A stretch of DNA of 64,000 nucleotides from Manduca sexta (GCF_014839805.1 NC_051131.1:14186913-14250912); one strand, 5' to 3'; counted from the stretch's first letter, positions 12,646 through 23,894 are shown. Notes: a model not told the origin generated them from the letters alone. A program made the numbers and translations.

Positions 12646-13344
12646 CTAGTTTCCGCTCGCAGCTTCGCCCGCGTGGATTTCGGACTTCAAAAATGGAGCC
12701 GGTCGCGAACGTTCGAGAATGTTCGTTTTACGAAGCTACTCGCTAGGTGATTCGCTAGCCTCTAGGTGCCAAGCAAGCCGCCTGCCTGTGCGTTCGCGAC
12801 CTTATATATATACAAAAATAATCCTTATAGCATGATTCAGTATTCACGCATGATGGCTTATTATTAGCGTATTTCATGTATAACTTTGGTGATTCTATAC
12901 CGATTTCTATGATTCTTTTTATGGAATATTTAATAATGTTAACTTTTTAATTAGGGATGACTGAGAGTGTTATAAACGTAAGAGTAGACAAATATAATGA
13001 GAAAGCTTCGAACTGCTAAGCTATCGGGAGTTACACGTGTTATTGTGAGTCAACCATAAAAGATAGACATATGCTGTCGTGGGATATTTTTTACATAATT
13101 TTAAGGAGGACATTTCCGTCATATATGATTTCTGTGTAGCTTTAACCATTAAGATTGCACACGCGACGGAAGCTTAAAAAATGGAGTAACTTCTCCCGTT
13201 TTCCCAACATTTCCCTTCACTGCTCTGCTCCTATTAATTGTAGCGTGATGAAAAGTATACTATAACCAGCACAGGAGTATGACAAATAATTGTACCAAGT
13301 TTCGTTAAAATCCGTCGAGTAGTTTTTGTTTCTATAACGGTTAT

Positions 13345-13377
<33 letters not shown>

Positions 13378-13496
13378 AATTTTACTAATTGCATTTTTGG
13401 CATCAGTATCGATCCCTAATCACCCCCTGATAATTATTTTGGAAATATATTTCATGTACAGAATTGACCTCTCTACAGATTTATTATAAGTATAGA
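12646..13496 (-). mobile_element. Helitron-type non-autonomous element, subfamily 1
   Basis: In minus orientation it starts with TCTATACTTATAATAAATC and ends in CGGAAACTAG, with the CTAG terminus followed by T. Insertion is therefore between A and T without a target duplication, the Helitron signature. Full copies with the same ends occur at 18079, 39360, 50842 and 57952. The 851-bp body contains an (AGAC)n run at about 13350-13374 and, near the 3' end, a module bounded by GGTCGCGAACG and CGTTCGCGACC. It has no Rep or helicase frame. The 3' subterminal hairpin expected of a Helitron is not strong, so Helitron assignment rests on the termini and the empty-site pattern. Confidence 0.8.
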
Positions 13497-15600
13497 TTAC
13501 AGAAACTACGACTCTATTTTGTAAAGATATGCTGGTTGGATATAAATAACGGATTATACATAATAATCTTATAGATCCTGATAATCCTGAGCTTTGTAGA
13601 ACTCGGCCAAACTTCATTATCATCTTCAGCAAAATATAAAGGGATATCCAGTGTTATGCATAATGCAAGAGTACCATTATGCTAACATCTCTATATATAA
13701 CTCGTAACGACGCTGGCCGAACAGAACAGAATTGTTGGCCAGACTTATTATTATTTACGTGAAATCGATAGTTTGACGTGGCCAAAATATTTTTATGTTG
13801 CCTACGTTGTGCTTGGTTATGTAGGCTCAGGACTTTTGTGAAACTGCTTTGATAGTATCTTTGTAATTGAATTTGCTAAACAGATGCTCAAGTGTTTATC
13901 CCTGAAGGTGGAAGAGGCCATTTCACATACAGTTTGCGGATCATACTTTCATGTCAAGATGTGAATGAGTCGACTCTTGTAGTCGGCATAAATTGAAATT
14001 GTGTTTTTAAATCGGAAAAATATTTTTTTACCTCGCCCATAAATCGTGCTCAAAACTTTATGATTATAATAAACACATCCACTAGATCAACGCATTTAGA
14101 ATTATTAATTCTTTGAGAAAGCAAAGTCGTAGGTAATCTTTTCTATAAGTATGAGTGCCGTTCCGACCTGCGTAATATCGTTGGCTTACAGAATTATACT
14201 ACACGTCAACGCTACTTGTAATATAAATTTCAGAATAAATACAGGCTCAACCAACTTTTATCAATTACTAGTTTAAAAGAAATTTACTCCAAATAACGCT
14301 GATTCGTTACCCCATCAAGTCTTCAATAGGCAATCCCGCAACTTTACAACTCATTGATAGCATATGAATGTGTGTCCAATTAAGAGAAAATATTGGGGTA
14401 TTGTAACACCTACTCACCGGGTTTCTCGCCGAATCTACCCCATTGACCGGTGGGCTCATTAATACTAATTTTATCGCTTTGAGGCTATTTTTCGAAAAGG
14501 TTCGGGGTAAATGGCCTCCGGGTCAAATAATGATATCTTAGTCGATTTATCGGCACCCATTTGTCGTATTTTTTCGGCGGATTCAAGATTTTTAGATGAG
14601 CTTGAATAAAAATAGGAATCTTTCGTTGAAGAATTTCATTATTTCTGTGCGTTGCGAGTTGGAATTTCAATACAATATTATGCATGGATGGCTTTCTTCA
14701 CCCGTATAGTTTGCAGAGTTTTCATCACCAGGGTCTTTGAAGATTCCCTAGGTTCTATCTACCTAGTAACACATCGATAAATTATCTGGTGTTTAACGAT
14801 ATTTACGGGCAACTATTCACAACCGGGTGAACACCTGTAGACAAACGAACCTTGTAGATGAACACTAATTCGTTTGGTCTTTCTGAGCGCAAGAATAATC
14901 TAGATAAGTTTTGACAACAGAATCAGTTGGTAGTTGTTATAACTTTGCTGGCGTACTCTGTGATTTTACATTACCAGTTACCCCATAAACGCTCTACCCT
15001 ATTATTATTTAATAACTTCCTGTCTCACTGGATTGTTTGTTATTCAGAAGCCTCAAGCCTTAAAGCTTAACAATCAAAGTAAACAAATAAAATAACAATG
15101 AAATCTTTGTCGAAAATAACATCCCGGCATACCCTTTAAGTAACAATAATTACTTTGACGATAAAATAATATTTGGTGTTTTTCTTAGTCTGGAAACTCT
15201 CGTTCTTTAAACTCTTCAAAAACAACGCGTCTGAATTGGGGCGGAATTGTGATCTAAAAATAAAACTCTCGACAAGTTAGCTCTTACATGAGATGTTCTG
15301 TCTCAAACACTAATGTTTCTTAGAAATAAGTTTGTGAATCTTCGATAGCAAAAGTTACAAGTGTTATGTATTTCATGAATGGAATCACTTGGAAGAAGGA
15401 TTTTAGATCATTTACGAAATACATAAGGAAATTTAGAGGTTTAACAAGATAGGTAAATATTGTCACGTTTAGCGTTGGGATTTGTTTTTGGGCTTAGGAA
15501 TATTTGTAACTGTAAATAGATTTAGCTGCACGACAATGATTCGATCTATTCTGGAGCGTAAAGATAGATTGATCAGTATTTTTATATAGACGCTACCTCA
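13497..15600. other. Intronic DNA without a recognisable feature
   Basis: Mostly AT-rich. At about 14410-14460 a good minus-strand donor (CCCG|GTGAGTAGG) follows an open stretch reading PTGQWGRFGEKP. There is no convincing acceptor and the phase would break the adjacent exons, so it is not called as an exon (see rejected items). Confidence 0.45.
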
Positions 15601-15601
15601 G

Positions 15602-15838
15602 TAGCGTATTGTTTGTGCAGTACGAAACCGCTTTGAAGTTCCGGATGCGGCTCCCGTGCGCGATTTTGGGTTTTAGTGCTCAGTATCAGCACGCAGATTT
15701 GGGATTTATGCCCGATATGCCCACAGGCTCGCCCTCTGTCACTTCATGGGACAAAACGCTTGGGCGAAAAGTTTGTGTCCTGGTCGCAAGTCTGCCTACC
15801 CCTTTCGGAAATAGATGTGTGTGTGTTAGTCTATTTTT
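15602..15838 (+). repeat. SINE family B, diverged copy
   Basis: Matches the tRNA-derived SINE at 20665-20924 in order. Shared blocks are GATTTTGGGTTTTAGTGCTC, GCCCGATATGCCCACAGGCTCG, TCACTTCATGGGAC, and CTGCCTACCCCTTTCGG followed by a TGTGTGTG tail. The box B region is eroded, so this copy is old. The overlapping open frames on both strands are repeat-derived. Confidence 0.75.
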
Positions 15839-16917
15839 ATTTTGACGAAGAAAACTGATAAAGTTTTTTTTTAATAATTTGTCCAAAATCTTCTAAGACG
15901 CATTTTGTTCTTCAACAGTTGTTGGTATTATACTGGGTTATTAAAACTTTATCTTCTGTTTATAAAGGTATCATAGAATATATGCGTAAGTTACGGAATT
16001 TTCCATCTAAAAATTTAACTTGCCTTTCAACTATTCTTCAGTCAACAGTCAAACCTAATCCGTAGAAACTTCCATACCCTTTAGTCTACATAATTACTTC
16101 GATGACTTCAAAAGGGCGCGGCAGGAATCGATCGCGCAATCTTTCGCGAGTTCACAAGTTTGGGCACAAGTTAAATTGGCTCCTAGAATATTTTGTGTGT
16201 TCAGCCGTGAGGGCGGAATGTCGGGCCGATCTTTATGCTCTCGTAAGGATGTAATGAGCAGATTAGTGAGTTTTTCCCCACCCCGGAGGTTTTGGAACAT
16301 GTGCTGTCAATAGGCAGTTTGATACGAGTTTTGTTCTGTGTAATGTGTGCATGTGGTCTGGTAATTTTTTCCAGTCTTGTGGTTTGGAGTTGAAACTATC
16401 TTTCTGTATAAACAAGTATATCTTACATTTAGTTTCAATAAAAAACAAAATCTTTTACGTTCTTTTTTATTAAACGTATAACAAGAAAATAGTTTATGTT
16501 ACTTCAATATTAAACCAAGTTGTTTAAATTTTTTATATTTTAATGACTAACAATTGCCAATAGTTAATTTAGTATTAAGATTAATTTTTCATTGACGTAA
16601 TATCTATTTAGTTGACTTATTTTAAAGTATAGAGCGTGGTTCCCTTATAGCATCAATACCATGCTATCTAATAATGTCTATAGCTTTGATATTTTTCACT
16701 TTAACACACATTACAAATGCAGAAGAGATCTTACAAGGGATTATCCAAAATTGACTATAACTGATGTAAGATGTACTGCAGATCAAAATCATCATCCAGC
16801 GAAAGATGATCTCCCGATAGCCACCAAACACAATATCGCGTAGTTGCTTCAACTTATAACACCAATTTAACAATAATCTAGAAGGGAATATAATAATTTT
16901 AAGGATAGTGGACAGAC
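15839..16917. other. Intronic DNA upstream of the 16918 donor
   Basis: No supported feature. The open frames at 16094-16300 and 16263-16448 (minus) and 16661-16843 (plus) have no family resemblance, and they are not flanked by usable splice sites in a compatible phase. Confidence 0.4.
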
Positions 16918-17066
16918 CTTCTGCGTGTTGACCTCCCTGGTGGATATGCCCATCTTCTCGTGGTGTCGCAGCTGCACCGGATATATGATTTGGTAGTAGT
17001 GAGCGCCGATGTTCCGGACCAGTTCCTGGTTCTGCCTGTACTCGCGTAGAAGCCGCTCCACTTCTC
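16918..17066 (-). CDS. mmd: 149-nt exon of an ADAM-family prodomain (mind-meld-like)
   Basis: The clearest coding segment in the window: GC-rich against AT-rich flanks. On the minus strand an acceptor (TGTTCCACCCAG) precedes 149 nt read as two bases completing a Gly codon plus 49 codons, then a donor (AAG|GTCTGTCC). The peptide includes EVERLLREYRQNQEL, then YYQIIYPVQLRHHEKMGIS and TREVNTQK. The YxIxYPVxL block, followed by His/Arg-rich sequence, is the start of the reprolysin-type (M12B) propeptide, and the LRHHEKMGIS wording is what I associate with insect mind-meld, the ADAM11/22/23-like gene. Members of this group are type I membrane ADAMs, often catalytically inactive and neuronally expressed; none of that can be tested here. 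Exon structure is near certain, ADAM family likely, the mmd orthology moderately so. Confidence 0.85.
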
Positions 17067-18078
17067 CTGGGTGGAACACATCATTACAGTTAGACATAAT
17101 ATAAAACCAGTAATAAGGCGCACACATCGTTTTTTATGGTTCGAATTTTAAAAAATCGTATTGAATTTTGCAATAAAACCATACAAAGACTTATTTCTAA
17201 GACTGCGTTATTTAGCTGTTCGATCTTTAAAAACCTTATCATTCTGTATATACGATATATATATCGTAATAGGTAACAGATAGACATCCTCAAATAATAT
17301 GTGATAATTTTAAGGCCAATAAAATGTCTTAGCAAATTATAATAATTACTCTCGAATACTTTCGCAATAATACCAGGTTAGTATATACTGTTAGATAGTA
17401 TTAGATTGATACTATTAGATCAAGAAAGTTAAGAAGCCTATACTTCTCTACCTAGCCTATACTACTCAATTTCCTCACAAGTCATTTATTTAAATAACCA
17501 TTTCATCATAAGCCAATCGAGCCGTAATCCTTCATTCCGAGGGTCGTAAGGCTTCAAAATTGCACTTGCAACTTTGATCTGGGGCCATAAACCAGAATCT
17601 CTTGACCCCTGCGAGCGAGATTTTATGAGTCTTAAACTCAACAATGCTTTCCTAGATTGGCATCCATTTTGTCTAGAAGTTTCTTCGTAAATAACTTTTT
17701 GCTTTAAAAGATGATTATATATTAAACAGATGCCACGAATAGTTTCCATCTATATAAATGTTGCGATTAAATAGGTTTGTTATTCTAGATTTTTCTAGAA
17801 CGCTGTCTAAGGAAAAAGCAAATATACGATAGTTTTTGAGCTATGCATAGATATTGATAATCCTATTATTTTAGTTGTATCGGACTTATTTATAATACCT
17901 AAATGGCATTTGAAGGAGGAAGTGGATCAACCGATAGCAAATGAACCATCACTTATTAATATTCACATTATCAGAGCAATGATCAATGATGATGAGTTCA
18001 TCACATATTGTATGATGAAAATCATGTTACCAATTTTAGTACATTAGTTAAACTGCTGTCTTCCTCATCTTCTATCTA
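17067..18078. other. Intronic DNA without a recognisable repeat
   Basis: AT-rich. Contains a 16-bp palindrome ACGATATATATATCGT at about 17250. The minus-strand open frames at 17090-17335 and 17486-17749 lack splice support and family resemblance. Confidence 0.4.
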
Positions 18079-18915
18079 TCTATACTTATAATAAATCTGT
18101 AGAGAGGTCAATTCTGTACATGAAATATATTTCCAAAATAACTATCAGGGGGTGATTAGGGATCGATACTGATGCCAAAAATGCAATTAGTAAAATTTTT
18201 GTCTGTCTGTCTGTATAACCGTTATAGAAACAAAAACTACTCGACGGATTTTAACGAAACTTGGTACAATTATTTGTCATACTCCTGTGCTGGTTATAGT
18301 ATACTTTTCATCACGCTACAATTAATAGGAGCAGAGCAGTGAAGGGAAATGTTGGGAAAACGGGAGAAGTTACTCCATTTTTTAAGCCTTCGTCGCGTGT
18401 GCAATCTTAATGGTTAAAGCTATACAGAAATCATGTATGACGGAAATGTTCTCCTTAAAATTATGTAAAAAATATCCCACGACAGCATATGTCTATCTTT
18501 TATGGTTGACTCACAATAACACGTGTAACTCCCGATAGCTTAGCAGTTCGAAGCTTTCTCATTATATTTGTCTACTCTTACGTTTATAACATTCTCAGTC
18601 ATCCCTAATTAAAAAAGTTAACATTATTAAATATTCCATAAAAAAAGAATCATAGAAATCGGTATAGAAACACGAAAGTTATACATGAAATACGCTAATA
18701 ATAAGCCATCATGCGTGAATACTGAATCATGCTATAAGGATTATTTTTGTATATATATAAGGTCGCGAACGCACAGGCAGGCGGCTTGCTTGGCACCTAG
18801 AGGCTAGCGAATCACCTAGCGAGTAGCTTCGTAAAACGAACATTCTCGAACGATCCGACCAGCTCCATTTTTGAAGTCCGAAATCCACGCGGGCGAAGCT
18901 GCGAGCGGAAGCTAG
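18079..18915 (+). mobile_element. Helitron-type non-autonomous element, subfamily 1
   Basis: Begins TCTATACTTATAATAAATCTG and ends GCGGAAGCTAG before a T. It is colinear with the 12646 and 50842 copies, including the GGTCGCGAACG-bounded module near the 3' end. In this copy the module edge is mutated (GATCCGACCAGC instead of GTTCGCGACC). Three TCTA units at the 5' edge make the exact first base ambiguous by a few nucleotides. No coding capacity. Confidence 0.8.
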
Positions 18916-19488
18916 TTGATGATAAAAGCATTACCTTCAGTATGTATTTAAAACAAATTACAATAACTACATACAGCTTGTAGGTCTTTTTTATTTTCAT
19001 AAAAAAATATGCTATGAGAGAGTTGAGAGACATTTGACGTCATCTAAAAACTCGACCGAATCCATTTACGCAGATCAAAAACAAATGAAATCGTATAAAA
19101 TAGCTTATAAAGTTCGCCGGGGATGCCTTATTTCTGAATGAGCTGAAATTTCATATTTTACGACGCTGGATAAGTGTGTTGTTTACGAAATGAACAAAGT
19201 AGGATCGTTTCTTTGAGGGTGCTGGGTCTTTGAGACTGAATATTTAGAGACCAATATGTATAGTACGATATTTCTATAGTATCTTGTGTTAGGGCTAGGA
19301 AGTGTTAAGTATGATAAAATACAATTATGGCGACTGTCGTAGTTCAAAACGTCTTTTGTTAGTTAACGTTATAACTATTACTCTTAGAGATCTTATTGTC
19401 ATTCTGTATTAAAGTATGCGAATAATATTTCTCTGATTAAAAGGATTAGGTTATGCCTCTACCTACCCTGTTGGAAGCAAGACTTGAG
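18916..19488. other. AT-rich intronic spacer
   Basis: No recognisable feature between the Helitron and the next SINE-like repeat. Confidence 0.4.
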
Positions 19489-19761
19489 TTTTTTTTATTG
19501 CTTTGAATGACGAGACGAGCTTGCCATAAACAGTAAAAATACCATCCAGCACCTTGAATTACAAAGTATTGTTTAGTATTCCACTCCATTCGCCATCCTG
19601 AGACATGAGATGTTAAGTCTTATTATGTCCAGTAGTTTCACTGGCTACAATGTCCTTTAAACAGGAACACAACAGTGACTACACACTGCTACTTGGCGGC
19701 AGCAACAGACATTGCGGTGATACCTACCCAGGCAAACTTGCACATATAAGAGACCTGCCAG
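19489..19761 (+). repeat. Interspersed repeat D (SINE-like), internally deleted
   Basis: Starts with TTGCTTTGAATGACGAGACG and runs to AGAGACCTGCCAG, like the copies at 34397-34686 and 56877-57183. The segment normally lying between GAGCTTGC and CCATAAACAGTA (the GTTCGCCTGATGGTAAGCG block) is missing, which makes this an internal deletion of about 30 bp. Confidence 0.8.
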
Positions 19762-19815
19762 TATGTTCAAAGAAATACCTACATCTTCTTCTTACACTTA
19801 TAATCCTACAAACTA

Positions 19816-20075
19816 TACATACATAACATCACGCATTTATCCCCGAAGGGGTATGCAGAGGCGCAACTAGGGCACCCACTTTTCGCCAAGTATGTTCCGT
19901 CCCATGATGTGATAGGGGGCGAGCCTATCGCCATATCGGGCACAAATTCCAGACTCCGGGCTGATACTGAGCAGAAAAACCCAAATATCACTTTGCCCGA
20001 CCCGGGATTCGAACCCAGGACCTCAGAGCGCTATTGTACCGGATATGCAATACAACTACGCCACCGAGGCAGTCA
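19816..20075 (-). mobile_element. SINE family B (tRNA-derived), full copy
   Basis: On the minus strand it begins GACTGCCTCGGTGGCGTAG (box A-like GTGGCGTAGTTG), followed by a box B GGGTTCGAATCCC. Its tRNA-unrelated body contains GATATTTGGGTTTTTCTGCT and CCCCTTCGGGGATAA, and it ends in a TATG-type tail. Nine-bp direct repeats TACAAACTA at 19807-19815 and 20076-20084 mark the insertion. Transcription would be by RNA polymerase III from the internal promoter, and mobilisation needs a partner LINE. The inverted copy at 20665-20924 lies under 1 kb away. Confidence 0.88.
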
Positions 20076-20084
20076 TACAAACTA

Positions 20085-20319
20085 AGATAATAATTATCCC
20101 GCAAAATGTCTTCATCATCACCTCGATATATACAAATGTTAAACGCAAATTACACTAATTTCAATTCCGATTATTATCATCCGATAATGAACACGACGGC
20201 GGCCGACACGCAGGGCTCGAATCACACGCGTAATCGCCATGTTATCCCGCGGGGGTTATTAGACATGTGGAATTAAACAGTTGGAATTATGCTTTTGTGC
20301 TGCACTTAAGCGCACGATC
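20085..20319. other. Spacer with CpG-richer patch
   Basis: A short GC-richer patch around 20185-20255 (ACACGACGGCGGCCGACACG) interrupts AT-rich sequence. No repeat or exon was recognised. Confidence 0.35.
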
Positions 20320-20640
20320 TAGTTGAAATGCGTGTGGAATAGACTGTTGAGACGAATGTCCACAGGTTCAAATCTCAAGGTCACACCTCTCACTTTTCTA
20401 AAATCATGTGTGTATTTTGTGTGTTATCGCTTGCTTTAACGGCGAAGGAAAACATCGTTAGAAAACCTGAATTTGAGAAGTACTCTATAGGAATTTTGAG
20501 GGTGTGTGAAGTCTACCAATCCGCACTAGGCCAGCGTGGTGGACAAAGGACTAATCCCTCTCAGAAGTAGAAGATGCTGTACTCAGCATTGGGACAGTAT
20601 ATAATAGTGGTCCAGTATATAATACAAGGCTCATATATTA
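20320..20640 (+). mobile_element. SINE family C (tRNA-headed), diverged
   Basis: The head GAATAGACTGTTGAGACG and AGGTTCAAATCTC (box B-like GGTTCAAATC) precede a body with CTTGCTTTAACGGCGAAGG, CCAATCCGCACTAGGCCAGC and CCCTCTCAGAAGTAGAAG. The tail repeats CAGTATATAATA twice. The same order occurs at 56036-56312. No clear target-site duplication. Confidence 0.8.
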
Positions 20641-20664
20641 TTATTACAATTTATATTATAGTGC

Positions 20665-20924
20665 CTGCCTCGGTGGCATAGTTGTATTGCACGTCCGGTA
20701 CAATAGCGCTCTGAGGTCCTGGGTTCGAATCCCGGGTCGGGCAAAGTGATATTTGGGTTTTTCTGCTCAGCATCAGCCCGGAGTCTGGAATTTGTGCCCG
20801 ATATGGCGATAGGCTCGCCCCCTATCACATCATGGGACGGAACATACTTGGCGAAAAGTGGGTGCCCTAGTTGCGCCTCTGCATACCCCTTCGGGGATAA
20901 AATGCGTGATGTTATGTATGTATG
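20665..20924 (+). mobile_element. SINE family B (tRNA-derived), full copy
   Basis: Starts TGCCTCGGTGGCATAGTTG, has box B GGGTTCGAATCCC at about 20721-20733 and a body identical in layout to the copy at 19816-20075. It ends in TATGTATGTATG. Flanking 13-bp repeats TATATTATAGTGC (20652-20664) and TATATTATAATGC (20925-20937) differ at one base. The conserved A and B boxes and near-identical body suggest a fairly young insertion. Confidence 0.88.
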
Positions 20925-20937
20925 TATATTATAATGC

Positions 20938-21344
20938 AGTCGATAATATATAATACAACTGTCAATAAGGATTAATACGGAATGACGTCACTAATCAAGC
21001 CGACACCCACACGTAGTGGTTAATTAATAATTGTGAGTGGCAGCGCCGCGAGCTCTTTCATCGCCCGTCACGTATTGTTTCGGGATATCATGTTCCCTTT
21101 CAATACGTCATTAATATTCGCTAATATCGTGGTGTTTTGGGTATAGTGGATGGTGTATAACATGTGCAACGGATTGCAATACACGAGATTGATGTTTTGA
21201 GTTCGCAAAATTCATGTTATGTAGCTGTTGGGTGGTATAAATGTCAATGTGTTTTTCCCGGAGTATGAAGTCATCTGTGTATTCATTTACTATTGTCAAT
21301 CAAATGTTATGGTGTGCGAAATGTAATACAAATCCGTTCGGATA
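20938..21344. other. Intronic spacer, no gene
   Basis: Moderately GC-richer at 20990-21070. The open frame on the minus strand at 21111-21299 has no recognisable domain or splice context. Confidence 0.35.
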
Positions 21345-21480
21345 TTTTGAAATAAAAATATTTTGCGGATTTTATCGCGGTTTTTATATTATCATTTTCT
21401 GCCGAATAATAATATAATTTTTTAAGACTTTTCAGCCTTCGTAGTCACGGGGCGGAATGAGATGTTGGTCATCCGAAAAA
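21345..21480. repeat. Foldback MITE, single arm
   Basis: Contains the outer arm ATTTTGCGGATTTTATCGCG and the inner AGACTTTTCAGCCTTCGTAGTCACGG sequence split over two short stretches. It is related to the arms at 1041-1346 and 22803-22950. The opposite arm is missing or too diverged to see. Confidence 0.55.
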
Positions 21481-21949
21481 TCAAAGTAACAATATGTACC
21501 CAAATTTTACAATTATACAAAACTCAAACGTTTAAAACGTTTATTTCTAAAAACATCCCTACGTCAAATAATTTCATAGTAAAATTAAAAATAATACCAA
21601 GACGACATTTAATATATTTAAAATATTCTTATTTTAAATATTTGTCTCAACAACACATTTTTCATCAGTCTAATCCATTACGATCCGCACAATCGTAAAT
21701 TTGAAACCTCACAACAGCACAATACGAGAATCGCAAACAGAGCGCAAGAAAAGACGGCGCAATTTGGAGCACAGCGCATCAGTGTAGCGTGCGGCATTGT
21801 GGTGTAGTAACTGGGGCGAGTATATGCGTAATTATATTGGTGGGGGTTTGGTTCTTCATCGATGAAAATAATCACGCCTTCATCCTCTAGGGGTAAGCAG
21901 TATTATAATCAGGTTATGATAGGTTTACCTATCGCTGTATTAGGCTTAA
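21481..21949. other. Intronic spacer, no gene
   Basis: AT-rich with a short GC-richer stretch at 21715-21800. Open frames at 21462-21698 (plus) and 21678-21875 (minus) are not supported. Confidence 0.35.
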
Positions 21950-22062
21950 ATTTCCGAGCAGAGCTGATAATGAGTAGAAGATCTCAATATTATTGTACTG
22001 AACCCGGGACCTCAGAGTGATGTCGTACCACGTCCGCAATACAACTACATCACCGTGACAGC
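21950..22062 (-). repeat. SINE family B, tRNA-head fragment
   Basis: The complement carries GTATTGCGGACGTGGTACG, TCTGAGGTCCCGGGTTCAG (eroded box B) and an ATTATCAGCTCTGCTCGGA block like the SINE B body. Only the 5' half of the element is present. Confidence 0.65.
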
Positions 22063-22802
22063 CGATGAAACACCATAAATTAAATGAAATTACGAAGAGT
22101 TTACTGGAGATCTCAACTTTCTATATGATCTGGCAGTGTATTAGATTTTCAATATAAAAGTCAGTGATAAAAATGCCGATTTTAAATCGGTAACATTTCG
22201 ATAATTTTTTTAGTTGTATATAGGAAATATGGGTTTCTAGTTAATCTAATGGGTTTTAATAAATTAACCAAATTTAATTACAATAGATTTTGAGTTAAAA
22301 ATGCGTCAAAAGTGGCTTTAAATATTCGTATAAATAGATAAACGGCTGTTGCGTCGCCATTTCTTTTTTCTTGGTTTGGACAGAAACTAAACATAAATAA
22401 TATTGTCTATGTTTGTCTAAAGCAATTATTTATCTATCAATGTAATTTACTCCGCGAACAGATTCGAAACAGATTACAAAACGTTCAGTTTGATTGATAT
22501 TGTTAGAACTAAAATGATTAAACTCGACTCAGCGGGGCTTATTATGATATTTTAATTATGGTATCATGAAGTTTGCGAAATAATTAACATATTGTGCGTA
22601 GTTTCTGGGACGAATAATTTAGAAGGTAAACCTGTGCGAGGCTCCACATTTTCTGTGGTAATAACTTCATTTATCGCTTTGTTGAGCTCGCGACTTTCTT
22701 CGTGAGAAAACATTTCCTAGAATAAATGTATTTGTGTTTTCTGAGAAAAGAATCCTGTACTTATATGATTAATCTAGAGTTAAAAAAGCATACATCTTAA
22801 CA
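22063..22802. other. AT-rich intronic DNA
   Basis: Nothing recognisable on either strand. Confidence 0.4.
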
Positions 22803-22950
22803 TAAAACTATTATGTGGATTTTTTGCGGTTTTTATATTATAGTTTTCTATGGACGTGTCGAAGACTGCGCCTTCGTGGTCACGCAGCCGGTAGAAAATA
22901 TAATATAAAAACCGCTATAAAATCCGCAAAATAGTTTTATTTTAATGTCT
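22803..22950. mobile_element. Compact foldback MITE
   Basis: A near-perfect palindrome. The left arm TGTGGATTTTTTGCGGTTTT...TATAGTTTTCT pairs with the right arm AGAAAATATAATATAAAAAC...GCTATAAAATCCGCA, around a short centre with GTCGAAGACTGCGCCTTCG. It belongs to the same family as 1041-1346 but has almost no spacer. There is no coding capacity. The transcript would form a hairpin. Confidence 0.75.
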
Positions 22951-22977
22951 AACATGAGAAATCATTAAAGCATAGAA

Positions 22978-23126
22978 AAAAATGAAAAAAATGAAAAAAT
23001 CTTTATTTAAATAAAAAAGGTACCGAAAAAATTTCCAGAGGTTCTCAAATTAGGCTGAGCCTGTGTCTTGAGAAACCAATTAAAATTACATGAAATGGTT
23101 TGTTAAGGGCGAGTTAGAGAGCGTCA

Positions 23127-23158
<32 letters not shown>

Positions 23159-23757
23159 TCTGTGTGTAAATGTAAGTGTGAAAGAGAGAAAGTTTAAGTG
23201 TGTCATGTGGTAATAGGGTTAATATAGATATAGAGTTATCTAATTCTGGATTTCGCAGTGCAAAAGAGAATTTGCAGAATACCAATGAGAGTTAATAATA
23301 TTTTCAGTCGCCTCGTAGTTGAGATTAAGGAGTACATTCCTAATTTTTGTTTTTCCTTCATTAAGAGTACAGTTCTTGACATCACAGAGTTTAACTATAG
23401 AGTTATAGATTGAGTGGTGACTAATCCAGGGAATCTTTCGGCAAATTTTGTTTTAGTGGTGGGAATAGGCAGCTGGAAAACACGCTTATCCCGTAAGTCA
23501 GATAGAGATTCAGATTTTAGAATATTTTTATGGACATCTAAAGAAGTGGATAAAATGTAGAGCTGGCGAACCCGTAATACATTAGCTTCTTTATACAAAG
23601 TGTCAGTAGGGAATCTATAGGGTTTGTTGAGCATCCTCTTTAAAAAAGAGCGTTGAGCTCTTTCTAGATTTAGAAAAATGGTTTTATTCGCGCTACCCCA
23701 AATGTTGATGCAGTATGTTATAATAGACTGACATAATAGATGGTTACATAACCACAC
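22978..23757 (-). mobile_element. Non-LTR retrotransposon remnant: RT C-terminus and 3' UTR
   Basis: A 120-codon minus-strand frame (23395-23757) reads LCQSIITYCINIWGSA, LERAQRSFLKRMLNKPY and LYKEANVLRVRQLYI. This is the region just after the catalytic reverse-transcriptase motifs in Jockey/CR1-type LINEs, with an LxxAQR motif. The catalytic FADD region is absent, so the copy is 5'-truncated. Downstream on the minus strand come a 3' UTR with an (AC/GT)n run at about 23133-23164, an AATAAA signal and a terminal CATTTTTTTCATTTTTTT tail near 22980-23000. I did not assign the exact clade. Confidence 0.8.
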
Positions 23758-23894
23758 TGTTACTTACTACTAATTATCTTACTAATTTTACAAGTTGGTG
23801 CTAATATTTGAATGTTTCTTAAACTGCAGTTAGTTACATCTCTGTCCACCCCCTTGACTACAATGACGTCAAGTCGTGTATATACGTTGTGTAC

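Larger units (their letters stand above)
9459..16917 (-). other. Intron of the ADAM-like gene (about 7.5 kb)
   Basis: Bounded by the donor after 16918 (AAG|GTCTGTCC, weaker than average) and the TTTCTTGCAG acceptor before 9458. It contains a degenerate SINE, a TTAA-flanked hairpin MITE, a complete Helitron and an old SINE B copy, listed separately. The stretches 9459-12084 and 13497-15600 hold no gene that I can support. They include several GGGGTA/TACCCC motifs, for example near 10098, 10146, 10986, 14312, 14395, 14438, 14506 and 14979. Confidence 0.7.

Noticed and set aside
13347..13376. (AGAC)n run as an independent microsatellite
   Set aside because: It is an internal part of the Helitron-type element and varies in length between copies; it is not a separate feature.
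14413..14487. Minus-strand open stretch reading PTGQWGRFGEKP before a good donor (GTGAGTAGG)
   Set aside because: The only acceptor-like AGs upstream lack a pyrimidine tract. The phase-1 end would create a stop in the following exon at 9458, so it cannot sit between the two called exons.
15609..15886. Three overlapping open frames on both strands
   Set aside because: They fall entirely within a diverged SINE B copy. The same peptides reappear in the other SINE copies (for example 19806-19991 and 20746-20934).
19985..20070. tRNA-gene-like segments with A and B boxes (also at 20665, 42160, 52840, 56050)
   Set aside because: These are tRNA-derived SINE heads with no complete cloverleaf, followed by the SINE body and tail, so they are not tRNA genes.
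23133..23164. (GT)n tract as a possible Z-DNA or regulatory element
   Set aside because: It lies in the 3' UTR of a truncated LINE and is most simply part of that repeat.
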